From Pleomorphomonas koreensis DSM 23070 (GTDB taxonomy: Bacteria; Pseudomonadota; Alphaproteobacteria; Rhizobiales; Pleomorphomonadaceae): a stretch of 44,875 nt of DNA. The notes under the pieces were generated by a model. That model did no database searches. It was not told the DNA's origin and saw only the letters and a list, made by a program, of their open reading frames with translations. The position numbers were made by a program, and so were the translations under genes. The stretch's first letter is position 1. Every line of letters begins with the position of its first letter. The stretch lies in NCBI RefSeq assembly GCF_000425185.1, contig NZ_AULH01000024.1, forward strand, positions 1-44,875, written 5' to 3'. Below, in pieces: positions 14,916-23,746 of this stretch.

Positions 14916-16655
14916 ATGAGCGGCGACGACGAGTTTCGCATTCGTCCAGGCCGTATCCGCTCGTCCGGTGCACAGCGCGCGCGGCCCTTCATCGCCCAGG
15001 CGCTCGCCGCCGCTCAAAAGGCCGGCGCTCGTGTCTCGCGCTCGGGACGGATCAGCCCCGGCAACCGCTCGACCTTCGGTCGCGGACGCACGGCCAGTGT
15101 CCGCGCCAACCGCCTGCTGACAGGCCGCTCTCGTGTCGTCATCATCAAGACGCGGGTGGTGCGCCATCACGCACGCGCCACGCCGCTGACGGCGCATCTC
15201 AACTATCTGCGCCGCGAGGGCGTCACCCGTGACGGGGAGACGGCCCACCTGTTCGGGCCGGAAAACGACGACGTGGATGGTCGGGCCTTCGCCGGGCGCA
15301 CCGAAGAGGACCGCCATCATTTCCGCTTCATCGTCTCGCCCGAGGACGCCGTGGATATGGCAGACCTCAAGGGCTTCGCTCGCGACTTGATGAGGCAGAT
15401 GGAAACGGACCTCGGCACGAAGCTCGATTGGACCGCCGTCGATCACTGGAATACTGACAATCCGCACGTCCACATCATCTTGCGCGGCCGAACTGACGGC
15501 GGCCAGGATCTCGTGATCTCGCGCGATTACATCAAGGAAGGGATGCGCGCCCGCGCCGCCGATCTCGTCACACGGGAACTGGGACCGCGCACCGATCTCG
15601 ACATCTGCCGCAATCTCGATCGCCAGGTTGAGGCCGAGCGCTGGACGCAGCTCGATCGCCAGCTCGTTCGCGACGGCCGCGAAACTGGCGTTATCGACAT
15701 GGCGCCGATTGCTGGCCAACAGCCTGACGAATTCCATGCCCTGAAGGTCGGGCGACTCCGCAAGCTGGAAGCCCTAGGCCTCGCCGTCGAGGTTGGTCCT
15801 GGCCAATGGATGATCGACGACAAGGCCGAGGCGACGTTGCGCGAACTCGGCGAGCGGGGCGACATCATCAAGCGGATGCACCGGGCGTTGACCGAACGTG
15901 GCATCGAGCGCGGATCGGCAAGCTATGTGCTCGCTGCAGAGAGTCTCGATACGCCGATCATCGGCCGGCTGGTCGATCGCGGCCTCGACGACGAGTTGAA
16001 AGGGACCGCCTATGCCGTGGTCGACGGCGTTGATGGCCGCACCCACCACGTCAAACTCCTCGATCTCGATGCCGCTGGCGACAGCGCGCCGGGCTCCATC
16101 GTCGAACTGCGCAAGTTCGAGGATGCGAAGGGACAGCGCCGCGTCGCGCTCGCCGTCCGCTCCGATCTCGACATCGACCAGCAGGTAACGGCATCGGGCG
16201 CCACCTGGCTCGATCGCCAGAACATCGCCCGCGAGCCGGTCGCGCTCTCAGATGGCGGTTTCGGCGCCGAGGTGCGACAAGCGATGGACCGCCGCGCCGA
16301 TCACCTCGTCGAACAGGGCTTTGCCGAACGGCACGGCCAGCGTGTCACCTTCAGCCGCAACCTGATCGGCACGTTGCGAAGTCGGGAACTGGAGGCGCTG
16401 GGCGAAAAGCTCGCCGTTGAGTCCGGACAGCAGTTCAACCGAGCGAGCGACGGCGACTATGTCGCCGGTTCCTACCGCCGGCGCTTCGCGCTGGCCTCCG
16501 GCCGCTTCGCCATGATCGACGATGGCCTTGGTTTCCAGCTCGTCCCCTGGACGCCGTCTCTCGAAAAGCAGCTCGGCCGTCATGTCTCCGGCGTCGCCCG
16601 CGACGACGGTGGTATCGACTGGAGCTTTGGCCGCAAACGCGGATTGGGTCTGTGA
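14916..16655 (+). CDS. rlxS: DUF3363-type relaxase (RlxS-like)
   Basis: The protein has 579 residues. The relaxase domain fills about residues 70-210: HLNYLRREG (candidate nicking Tyr97), HHFRFIVSPED, then DHWNTDNPHVHIILRG with His177, His184 and His186 forming the metal-binding triad. The C-terminal DUF3363 region includes DTPIIGRLVDRGLDDELKGTAYAVVDGVDG and QNIAREPVAL. It nicks oriT and leads the strand to TraG. The ATG at 14916 is preferred over 14886 because the latter lies within the repeat-rich leader. RlxS of ICEMlSymR7A is the closest known analogue. Confidence 0.85.
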   Translation: MSGDDEFRIRPGRIRSSGAQRARPFIAQALAAAQKAGARVSRSGRISPGNRSTFGRGRTASVRANRLLTGRSRVVIIKTRVVRHHARATPLTAHLNYLRREGVTRDGETAHLFGPENDDVDGRAFAGRTEEDRHHFRFIVSPEDAVDMADLKGFARDLMRQMETDLGTKLDWTAVDHWNTDNPHVHIILRGRTDGGQDLVISRDYIKEGMRARAADLVTRELGPRTDLDICRNLDRQVEAERWTQLDRQLVRDGRETGVIDMAPIAGQQPDEFHALKVGRLRKLEALGLAVEVGPGQWMIDDKAEATLRELGERGDIIKRMHRALTERGIERGSASYVLAAESLDTPIIGRLVDRGLDDELKGTAYAVVDGVDGRTHHVKLLDLDAAGDSAPGSIVELRKFEDAKGQRRVALAVRSDLDIDQQVTASGATWLDRQNIAREPVALSDGGFGAEVRQAMDRRADHLVEQGFAERHGQRVTFSRNLIGTLRSRELEALGEKLAVESGQQFNRASDGDYVAGSYRRRFALASGRFAMIDDGLGFQLVPWTPSLEKQLGRHVSGVARDDGGIDWSFGRKRGLGL

Positions 16656-16928
16656 TGCTTCGCTATACTGTTTTCGAGATGAAGCCGAGATCGGTACGAC
16701 GACTTGCTTCGACCCAAACTGGTCTTGGAACGATTTCTCCCTATGCCCCGAAAGAGGAGATCGGGCGCGACAGCGCTATGTTGAATGATTGCAATTCAGT
16801 TTTTAGCATGTCCTCAAGCGTGTCCCGTTGTCGATGTCATGATATGTTACCCGGGAACTTGATCGACCAAAGCGACTGGGAACGGCTGACCTGTACGAAA
16901 TACGATTGGACCGACAGAGCGAAAGTGA
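16656..16928. other. Non-coding stretch before the HEPN-like gene
   Basis: It is less GC-rich than the backbone. An open frame overlapping it (16652-17050) is not protein-like and collides with the next gene. It probably holds the promoter of the cargo gene; no motif is clear. Confidence 0.4.
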
Positions 16929-17789
16929 ATGAGCGAACCGCCGGCTCTTCAAATCACGCTGAACCCGAATGGCGTTGCCGCGCCGGCTCAGCGAACGGTT
17001 ATTATCGCGACCCAGGTGGTAGCGACTGCCTTGCGCGCGCTTGCGAATGACGATCTTTCGCCACCCGAAATGCAAGGCGGGCCTTTGGGTTATCAGTTCA
17101 CTGGACTTGAAATGAGCGACGAAGAACGTCGCGTGACGTTCCAAAACTGGATCTTGGGTAAAGGCTTTCAGGACTTGGCACGCGGCATACGCGAGACGTT
17201 GGAGGAAGCCGTCTTTTATTTAGCGATGATAAAGCGTGAGCCGAACTTAACAATGCTTGCGGAGATCGAAGCAGAGATTGCCGCTATACGCGCTACCGCC
17301 GCAAAGCTTGTGTTCCCAAAACTACTAGAAGACGTGAACGCCGGGCTTACCGCACCTATGGTGTTCGATGCTGAATTCCTGTCGCTGCAAAAAGCGCGAA
17401 ACTGCCTGGAGCATCGTGGTGGGCGCGTAGGCGCACGAGATGTGGACGATACCGGGACAATGACGCTTAGCTTTCCACGCCTCCGCATGTTCTATCGTCG
17501 TGGTGATGCTGAAATCGAGCTGTTGCCTGGCGAGGTGATTGATACGCGTGAATCGGATACCCCGTTTGGCAAGGGCGAGGATGTTCCTATCTATATTCAC
17601 CGCGTCACCCGGAGCCGCACGTACGCGCTCGATGAACCCGTCGTAATATTGGCGTCAGACTTTTTTGAAATCGCGATGGCGTGCCACCTTTTCGCCAGTG
17701 ATGTCGCTGCGAAGCTGCCTATTCTGCCGGCAGCCCAACCGTTACTCGAAGATGACGATACTACAGGCGGCAGCGTGACCGTGGGGTAA
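16929..17789 (+). CDS. Cargo protein with a HEPN-like R-x4-H motif
   Basis: I do not recognise this 286-residue protein as a named family. It is mainly helical in its first 170 residues and carries LSLQKARNCLEHRGG, in which Arg157 and His162 fit the HEPN ribonuclease signature R-x4-6-H, often written RNxxxH. The C-terminal part (170-286) is richer in beta-strands. The DNA is visibly AT-richer than its neighbours. The gene splits the usual relaxase-traG pair, as accessory defence genes often do. A toxin, defence or abortive-infection role is possible but unproven; no partner antitoxin is evident. Confidence 0.6.
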   Translation: MSEPPALQITLNPNGVAAPAQRTVIIATQVVATALRALANDDLSPPEMQGGPLGYQFTGLEMSDEERRVTFQNWILGKGFQDLARGIRETLEEAVFYLAMIKREPNLTMLAEIEAEIAAIRATAAKLVFPKLLEDVNAGLTAPMVFDAEFLSLQKARNCLEHRGGRVGARDVDDTGTMTLSFPRLRMFYRRGDAEIELLPGEVIDTRESDTPFGKGEDVPIYIHRVTRSRTYALDEPVVILASDFFEIAMACHLFASDVAAKLPILPAAQPLLEDDDTTGGSVTVG

Positions 17790-18083
17790 GTACCGTCGAA
17801 CGTGAGTTGATACTTCGTTCAATACCGCTGAACCTCTCGATCTTTTTGGTCAATTTTCCGAAAGCGGATCGAGAAATAGTCGCCCATCTTTACATTATTG
17901 ACGACACTTCGAAGGTCGTCTACGGCCCAACGCGACCGTCTGACCAGACACAACGCGAAGGTGTCGTCGTGCGCCATGGCCTGTTTTTGCACGCTACAGC
18001 ACGAGAACCCGTTTCGTCGCGCTAGTTTTGCTTGAGTTTCACGGCATATCCCCCCGCCTTCTTCTCCAGAAGGAGAAAAAGTC
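17790..18083. other. 294-base stretch before traG
   Basis: A 72-codon frame starting at TTG 17807 is not convincing. An 18-base sequence (17980-17997, ending TTTGCACGCTAC) recurs with one mismatch at 21981-21998, before trbB. AAGGAG at 18070-18075 is the traG ribosome site. Confidence 0.5.
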
Positions 18084-20069
18084 GTGTCCGCTACGAAAAT
18101 TCTCTGGGGTCAGGTCCTCGTCGTCCTGTCCATCGTTCTCGCCTGCGTCTGGGGTGCGACCGAATGGGTCGGCTGGCGCCTCGCCTTCCAGCCGGAACTC
18201 GGGCTGCCCTGGTTCCGGCTGTTCGGCTTTCCATTCTACCTGCCGCCGTCGTTCTTCTGGTGGTGGTATTCCTTCGACGCCTATGCGCCATCGATCTTCG
18301 TCGAAGGCGCCTACATTGCCGCGTCCGGCGGCTTCATCGCCGTGGCGGTGGCAATCGGCATGTCGGTCTGGCGGGCGCGTGAAGCGAAGAAGGTGGAAAC
18401 CTACGGTTCGGCGCGCTGGGCAGCTACGGAGGAAGTGAAGTCTGCAGGGTTGCTTGGCGCCGATGGCGTCGTACTCGGCCGCTACCATCGCGACTATCTC
18501 CGCCACGACGGACCAGAGCACGTGCTGTGTTTCGCACCGACGCGATCCGGCAAGGGCGTCGGCCTTGTCGTTCCGTCGCTGCTCACCTGGCCGGGCTCGG
18601 CGATCGTCCACGATATCAAAGGAGAGAACTGGCAGCTCACTGCCGGCTTCCGCGCCCGGCACGGCCGCGTGCTGCTGTTCGATCCCACAAATGCGAAATC
18701 CTCAGCTTACAATCCGCTGCTCGAGGTGCGGCGGGGCGAGTGGGAGGTCCGCGATGTCCAGAATATCGCCGATATCCTGGTCGACCCGGAAGGTAGCCTC
18801 GAGAAGCGGAACCATTGGGAAAAGACGTCGCATGCGCTTCTCGTCGGCGCGATCCTGCATGTCCTCTACGCCGAGGCGGACAAGACGCTGGCTGGCGTCG
18901 CCGCCTTCCTCTCAGACCCAAAACGGCCGATCGAGTCCACGTTGGCCGCCATGATGAAGACAGCGCATCTCGGCGAGGCCGGACCGCATCCCGTCATCGC
19001 CAGTGCTGCGCGCGAGTTGCTCAACAAATCGGACAACGAGCGGTCGGGCGTGCTCTCCACCGCCATGTCGTTCCTCGGCCTCTACCGAGATCCCGTGGTC
19101 GCGGAGGTGACGCGCCGCTGCGACTGGCGCATCACTGATATCGTCGGCAGTAAGCAGCCGACCACGCTCTACCTCGTCGTGCCGCCGTCCGACATCAACC
19201 GCACCAAGCCGCTCATCCGCCTGATCCTCAACCAGGTCGGCCGACGCCTGACCGAGGATCTGCAGGCCAAGGGCAATCGCCACCGATTGTTGCTCATGCT
19301 TGACGAGTTTCCTGCGCTCGGCCGGCTCGATTTTTTTGAATCTGCTCTCGCCTTCATGGCGGGTTATGGTCTCAAAGCCTTCCTGATCGCACAGTCGCTG
19401 AACCAGATCGAGAAGGCCTACGGGCCGAACAACTCGATCCTCGACAACTGCCATGTCCGCGTCAGCTTCGCCACCAATGACGAGCGGACCGCCAAGCGTG
19501 TGTCCGACGCGCTCGGCACCGCGACCGAGATGAAGGCGATGAAGAACTATGCCGGGCACCGGCTGTCGCCCTGGCTCGGCCACCTGATGGTGTCGCGCTC
19601 GGAGACGGCGCGACCCCTGCTCACGCCCGGCGAAATCATGCAGCTTCCGCCGAGCGACGAAATCGTCATGCTCGCCGGCACACCGCCGATCCGAGCGAAG
19701 AAGGCGCGATACTACGAAGACACCCGCTTCAAGGGACGCATCCTGCCACCGCCTGCGCTTGCCGCACCGAAGCAAGGTCGACCCGACGACTGGACGACGT
19801 TGCCTCTGCCGCCAGGCCTGCCACTCGCCGAGGTGAAATTGGCGTCTGAGAGCAATGATGACGATCCGACCGAATCCGAGCGGCGCCGGCAGCCAGAACT
19901 CAACCGCGTGAAGCCGGTCGAGAGGAAGGTGCCGATCGACAACGAATTCGAGATCGATGTGATCGACGAAGCCGAGGATGACGCTGTCCGCAACAGCCGC
20001 CTGCGCACCATCATGCAGGGCGTAGCCCGCCAGGTTTCGCTTGATCCGGGCGATGGTATGGATCTGTGA
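18084..20069 (+). CDS. traG: Type IV coupling protein TraG (VirD4)
   Basis: The protein has 661 residues. The N-terminal membrane segments lie at about 8-26 and 73-93. Walker A is APTRSGKG (151-158) and Walker B is LLLMLDEFPALGR. It is the hexameric ATPase that links the relaxosome to the Trb channel. The start is GTG at 18084, set by AAGGAG eight bases upstream. The C-terminal about 80 residues are acidic and low-complexity (SNDDDPTESERRR). It is followed at once by a small RHH gene. Confidence 0.93.
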   Translation: MSATKILWGQVLVVLSIVLACVWGATEWVGWRLAFQPELGLPWFRLFGFPFYLPPSFFWWWYSFDAYAPSIFVEGAYIAASGGFIAVAVAIGMSVWRAREAKKVETYGSARWAATEEVKSAGLLGADGVVLGRYHRDYLRHDGPEHVLCFAPTRSGKGVGLVVPSLLTWPGSAIVHDIKGENWQLTAGFRARHGRVLLFDPTNAKSSAYNPLLEVRRGEWEVRDVQNIADILVDPEGSLEKRNHWEKTSHALLVGAILHVLYAEADKTLAGVAAFLSDPKRPIESTLAAMMKTAHLGEAGPHPVIASAARELLNKSDNERSGVLSTAMSFLGLYRDPVVAEVTRRCDWRITDIVGSKQPTTLYLVVPPSDINRTKPLIRLILNQVGRRLTEDLQAKGNRHRLLLMLDEFPALGRLDFFESALAFMAGYGLKAFLIAQSLNQIEKAYGPNNSILDNCHVRVSFATNDERTAKRVSDALGTATEMKAMKNYAGHRLSPWLGHLMVSRSETARPLLTPGEIMQLPPSDEIVMLAGTPPIRAKKARYYEDTRFKGRILPPPALAAPKQGRPDDWTTLPLPPGLPLAEVKLASESNDDDPTESERRRQPELNRVKPVERKVPIDNEFEIDVIDEAEDDAVRNSRLRTIMQGVARQVSLDPGDGMDL

Positions 20070-20076
20070 GGCGTCG

Positions 20077-20505
20077 ATGACGAAGTCCACCCGCAAACAG
20101 CGCCTCTCGGTCTATCTCGATCCCACTGTGATGGGCGGGCTGGCAGAACACGCCGCGCGGCGCGATCAGTCGCGTTCGCTGATCGCGGAAGCCGCGATCG
20201 AATCCTTCCTCTCGCCCGATGCGGTCGAACGGCAGGAGGCCGCCATCGCCAAGCGGCTTGACCAACTTGACCGCCGCATGACTCGCCTCGAGCGCGACGT
20301 CGGCATCTCGGTGGAGATGCTCGCTGTGTTCGTGCGCTTTTGGCTCGCCACCACGCCGACGTTACCCGAACCCGCCGCGCAGGCCGCTCGCGCTCAGGCC
20401 GGCGCGCGCTACGACGCTTTCGTCGCCGCGCTCGGCCGACGCTTGGCCAAGGGGCCGAAGCTGCGGCAGGAAATCGCCGAGGATGTTTCGACACCAAAGG
20501 AATAG
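20077..20505 (+). CDS. CopG-type ribbon-helix-helix protein
   Basis: This 142-residue protein opens with an RHH domain (KQRLSVYLDPTVMGGLAEHAARRDQSRSLIAEAAIESFL, residues 7-46). A helical region with coiled-coil potential follows (about 50-80), and then a hydrophobic helix (ISVEMLAVFVRFWLATTP). Proteins of this type, often called TraD or CopG, regularly sit after traG in trb-type elements and probably regulate transfer genes or join the relaxosome. The start ATG at 20077 is seven bases after the traG stop. Confidence 0.85.
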   Translation: MTKSTRKQRLSVYLDPTVMGGLAEHAARRDQSRSLIAEAAIESFLSPDAVERQEAAIAKRLDQLDRRMTRLERDVGISVEMLAVFVRFWLATTPTLPEPAAQAARAQAGARYDAFVAALGRRLAKGPKLRQEIAEDVSTPKE

Positions 20506-20708
20506 GGCGAGGCGAGGGCGCTGCGACCCGATCGGCCACCGAATCGGTGATATTACATATAGCGACAGGGGCTCATGATCATGCCGATGTACAATTCTTC
20601 ATGGGCGACCGGTCTTGCCCCCTTTTCTTTCGCGAAACATTGCTCTGGCGCGTAGTCAGTGGAAGATTGAGGAAGTGTCGTTTTCTTTCTCGTCTGAGTT
20701 GCGGCAAC
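20506..20708. other. Junction between traG operon and cargo gene
   Basis: It holds a perfect short palindrome, CACCGA-A-TCGGTG (20537-20549), beside an AT-rich patch (TATTACATATAG). This could be a promoter/operator for the metallophosphoesterase gene. No protein-coding frame is convincing. Confidence 0.35.
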
Positions 20709-21731
20709 ATGCGATTTCTCCTTGTCTCCGACATCCACGACAACGTAACTGCGGTTCACCAGTTGCGTAACCTTGAACAGAACCGCTTCGATGCAATCGT
20801 CGTCGCCGGTGATATCGGGTCAAAGACCGCCGCGGAGACGTTGGGACTTCTGGCAACCTTCGCGTGCCCAGTGCTCTATGTCTATGGCAACTGGGACTAC
20901 CGCCTCGGTTATGATGAGAATTTCGGCGTAGGCTGCCACCACCTCCATCTGGCGTCTTTTGCGTGCGGACCGCTGTCCTTTATCGGTTTCAGCGGCTGCC
21001 CGACCCATTGGGGGCGCAACCCGATCGGTGAGTGCCTGTACAAGCAGGTCGACGACAGGCACGCGGAAATCGTCAAGTCCAAGGCAGACGCCGAGGAGGC
21101 GTTCAAGGTGGCCAAAGCGGAGATTGAGACCGAGTTCGCAAGCCTACTGGAAGAGTTGCGCGGTGGCCGAAAGCGGCCGTTGGCGCGTGCCAAGACTGAG
21201 GCGCTCGAACAGAAACGCGATGCGCGCGTGCACAAGCTTCGAGCGTCTGTCGACAAGATCGAACAGTCTGAGCCCTATCAGGATTTTGTCAACGAGCGGT
21301 GGGCTGTCAGGGCGACCATCCTCGCGGAAAACCGGCGCGCGCTTGCAGAGATGATCCAGCAGTCTGCCGCGCCAGCGTCGCAGACTATCGTCGTGACGCA
21401 TGAGCGGATGCCGGCAATAGCCGACGAGTTCAAGGGGGTGCCATTATTCCTGTTTGGCCACAGGCACGTTTTTGCCGACACCATGTTCAAGGGTGTCCGG
21501 TTCATCAACATGGCGGCGCTCGACATACGCCTGCTTGTAGAGTCCAAAGGGAATGAACTACAGGGCTGGGACAGGTTCCGAAACGTGAACGTCGGCAACT
21601 ACGGCGTGATGGAGTGGAGTGAGTTTGGGGGATTTGAGATCGAGCGCAAGATGCTCGATCGGTATCCATTCGAGCAGGACTGGGCGGTCGTCCAGCACAT
21701 GAGCATGCCCGGAGCGCCATTCCTGATCTAG
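20709..21731 (+). CDS. Metallophosphoesterase with a coiled-coil insertion
   Basis: This 340-residue calcineurin-like phosphoesterase has a full metal-site set: SDIHD (Asp8, His10), GDIGS (Asp35), GNWD (Asn61; the usual His is Trp here, as in variants that have GNCD), VVTHERM (His231) and GHRH (His251, His253). Residues about 112-215 form a charged helical insertion, likely a coiled coil, that typical YfcE-like enzymes lack. The ATG at 20709 is chosen because MRFLLVSDIH is the standard N-terminus. The gene splits the usual traG and trb blocks, so it is cargo. The substrate is unknown; nucleic acid or cyclic nucleotide are options. Confidence 0.8.
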   Translation: MRFLLVSDIHDNVTAVHQLRNLEQNRFDAIVVAGDIGSKTAAETLGLLATFACPVLYVYGNWDYRLGYDENFGVGCHHLHLASFACGPLSFIGFSGCPTHWGRNPIGECLYKQVDDRHAEIVKSKADAEEAFKVAKAEIETEFASLLEELRGGRKRPLARAKTEALEQKRDARVHKLRASVDKIEQSEPYQDFVNERWAVRATILAENRRALAEMIQQSAAPASQTIVVTHERMPAIADEFKGVPLFLFGHRHVFADTMFKGVRFINMAALDIRLLVESKGNELQGWDRFRNVNVGNYGVMEWSEFGGFEIERKMLDRYPFEQDWAVVQHMSMPGAPFLI

Positions 21732-22103
21732 CAGGTGATGAAATATGCCTCTGCGAAGCAATACTGTTTGGTAATGGCCGTCTTCGAAACCGTTTTGGTG
21801 GTCGGGTCAGGTAGTCCAATCGCACTTCACCCTCGTCTAGAATACAGGGATGCACTTGGTGCTGGAGTTGCCTCGGCCGAGCGCTCGCTCGGGACGCGAA
21901 GCACGCCGGACTGAGTGACCGCTTGGGGCGCTTGCGAACATCGGGGCTCCAGAAGCCAGCATTCAAGGCGCCGCCGTTTTCCTGTGTTTGCACGCTACGC
22001 TACTACGCCAACAAGTCATTGTTGAATCAGTCCAAAATCCGGCTCTCTTAATCGACCCCACATGGGGAACGTCTGTTTGTCCCCGTTTTGAACTCGGGGC
22101 GAC
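21732..22103. other. 372-base stretch before trbB
   Basis: No convincing gene is seen in any frame. It holds the second copy of the 18-base repeat (21981-21998) and a small hairpin, CCCC/GGGG, at 22056-22067. It probably carries the trb operon promoter, but I cannot assign -35/-10 boxes with confidence. Confidence 0.45.
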
Positions 22104-23120
22104 ATGAACGCTTTGCATCCCAATTCTGAAGGTCTGGCGCGGGGTGCGCGGATGCTGCGCACCGCGCTCGGCCCCGCCATCACCCGGCTTTTGGAAGATG
22201 CTTCCGTCATCGAGGTGATGCTGAACCCGGATGGGCGCATCTGGATCGACCGGCTTTCCGAAGGGCTGTCCGATACCGGCGAGCTGCTATCGCCGGCCGA
22301 TGGCGAGCGCATCGTGCGCCTGGTCGCCCATCATGTTGGCGTGGAGGTCCATGCCGGCGCCCCGCGTGTCTCAGCCGAACTGCCGGAAACAGGCGAACGG
22401 TTTGAGGGTTTGTTGCCACCCGTTGTCGCGGCCCCCGCCTTCGCCATCCGCAAGCCAGCCGTCGCAGTGTTTACGCTCGAAGATTACGTCGCGGCCGGCA
22501 TCATGTCGGCTGGACAAGCCGAAGCGCTACGCCACGGCGTCGCCACCCGCACCAACATCCTCGTCGCCGGTGGCACGTCCACCGGCAAGACGACGCTGAC
22601 CAATGCGCTGCTCGCCGAAGTGGCGAAGACCGCTGATCGCGTCGTCATCATCGAGGATACGCGCGAGTTGCAATGCGCCGCGCCGAACCTCGTCGCTATG
22701 CGCACCAAGGATGGTGTGGCCTCGCTCTCCGACCTTGTCCGCTCATCGCTCCGCCTACGCCCCGACCGCATCCCGGTCGGCGAGGTGCGCGGCGCCGAGG
22801 CCCTCGACCTCCTCAAAGCCTGGGGCACCGGCCATCCCGGCGGCATCGGTACGATCCACGCCGGCAGCGCCATCGGCGCGCTGAGAAGGATGGAGCAACT
22901 CATCCAGGAAGCAGTCGTCACCGTTCCCCGCGCGTTGATCGCCGAGACCATTGACCTCGTAGCCGTCCTCTCCGGCCGCGGTTCCGCGCGCCGGCTTTCC
23001 GAACTCGCCCGTGTCGAGGGGCTTGGCTGCGACGGCGACTACCGCGTCGTGCCCGCCGTCATCGGGGGCGACGGCGGCCTATCCTCTCATAGCCCCAGCC
23101 CCGAAGGAGAAACCCCGTGA
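22104..23120 (+). CDS. trbB: TrbB, VirB11-type secretion ATPase
   Basis: This 338-residue protein has Walker [15 protein letters not shown] (156-169), an Asp box with [13 protein letters not shown], Walker [27 protein letters not shown] and the His box GTIHAG. It forms a hexameric ring at the cytoplasmic base of the trb channel and is the first gene of the trb operon. The C-terminal about 20 residues are poorly conserved. The next start (GTG 23117) overlaps the stop. Confidence 0.93.
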   Translation: MNALHPNSEGLARGARMLRTALGPAITRLLEDASVIEVMLNPDGRIWIDRLSEGLSDTGELLSPADGERIVRLVAHHVGVEVHAGAPRVSAELPETGERFEGLLPPVVAAPAFAIRKPAVAVFTLEDYVAAGIMSAGQAEALRHGVATRTNILVAGGTSTGKTTLTNALLAEVAKTADRVVIIEDTRELQCAAPNLVAMRTKDGVASLSDLVRSSLRLRPDRIPVGEVRGAEALDLLKAWGTGHPGGIGTIHAGSAIGALRRMEQLIQEAVVTVPRALIAETIDLVAVLSGRGSARRLSELARVEGLGCDGDYRVVPAVIGGDGGLSSHSPSPEGETP

Positions 23121-23449
23121 TCCAGGTCTCACATCTGGCGCGTCGTTGTATCGCCACCTCCGTTTCCATCACCGTGTTCGCCATGGTGATGGCCGCGCCT
23201 GCCCATGCTTCCGGCTCGTCAATGCCGTGGGAGCAGCCGCTGCAACAGATCCTGCAGTCGATCGAGGGCCCGGTCGCCAAGATCGTCGCCGTCATCATCA
23301 TCATCGCCACGGGTCTGGGGCTGGCGTTTGGCGACACATCCGGCGGTTTCCGCCGCCTGATCCAGATCGTGTTCGGCCTGTCGATCGCCTTTGCCGCCAG
23401 TTCGTTCTTCCTCAGCTTCTTCTCGTTCGGCGGCGGGGCGCTGATCTGA
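23117..23449 (+). CDS. trbC: TrbC, conjugative pilin (VirB2)
   Basis: This 110-residue prepilin has a long signal region ending near AHASGSSMPWEQPL. Two hydrophobic helices follow (KIVAVIIIIATGLGLAFG and IQIVFGLSIAFAASSFFLSFF). It matches the small cyclised pilin of RP4-type systems and is the expected substrate of TraF at 13004. The GTG at 23117 overlaps the trbB stop; no ATG is available. Confidence 0.9.
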   Translation: MIQVSHLARRCIATSVSITVFAMVMAAPAHASGSSMPWEQPLQQILQSIEGPVAKIVAVIIIIATGLGLAFGDTSGGFRRLIQIVFGLSIAFAASSFFLSFFSFGGGALI

Positions 23450-23730
23450 TGGCGGGCATCTCTGATCAGGGAAGCGAAGTTCCGGGCTTCATGGTTCCCG
23501 TCCACCGGGCACTGACCGAGCCGATCCTGCTCGGTGGCGCGCCGCGCGCCATCGCCATCATGAACGGAACACTGGCCGGTGCAATCGGCCTCGGCCTTCG
23601 CCTCTGGCTGGTCGGTATCGCCATCTGGGCGATCGGCCATGTCGCGGCGGTGTGGGCCGCCAAGCGCGACCCGTTGTTCGTCGATGTTGTGCGCCGTCAT
23701 CTGCGCATTCCGGTGCATCTGTCGGTCTGA
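23449..23730 (+). CDS. trbD: TrbD (VirB3)
   Basis: This 93-residue inner-membrane protein begins MAGISDQGSEVPGFMVPVHRALTEPILLGGAPRAIAI and has two adjacent hydrophobic segments (about 40-70). The start ATG at 23449 overlaps the trbC stop. It is a VirB3-like channel component that works with the TrbE ATPase encoded next. Confidence 0.9.
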   Translation: MAGISDQGSEVPGFMVPVHRALTEPILLGGAPRAIAIMNGTLAGAIGLGLRLWLVGIAIWAIGHVAAVWAAKRDPLFVDVVRRHLRIPVHLSV

Positions 23731-23746
23731 GGGAGAGGACGCGCCC

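Noticed and set aside
14668-14919. Small ORF starting at the lytic transglycosylase stop
   Set aside because: It runs through the repeat-rich oriT candidate, lacks a recognisable domain and overlaps the relaxase start.
16652-17050. ORF overlapping the HEPN-like gene start
   Set aside because: Overlaps the better-supported frame by over 100 bases and is not protein-like.
17807-18025. 72-codon ORF with TTG start before traG
   Set aside because: No ribosome site or family; the repeat at 17980 lies inside it. Not excluded, but unsupported.
18912-20096. Long antisense ORF opposite traG
   Set aside because: GC-driven shadow; traG has full Walker motifs and TraG-family sequence.
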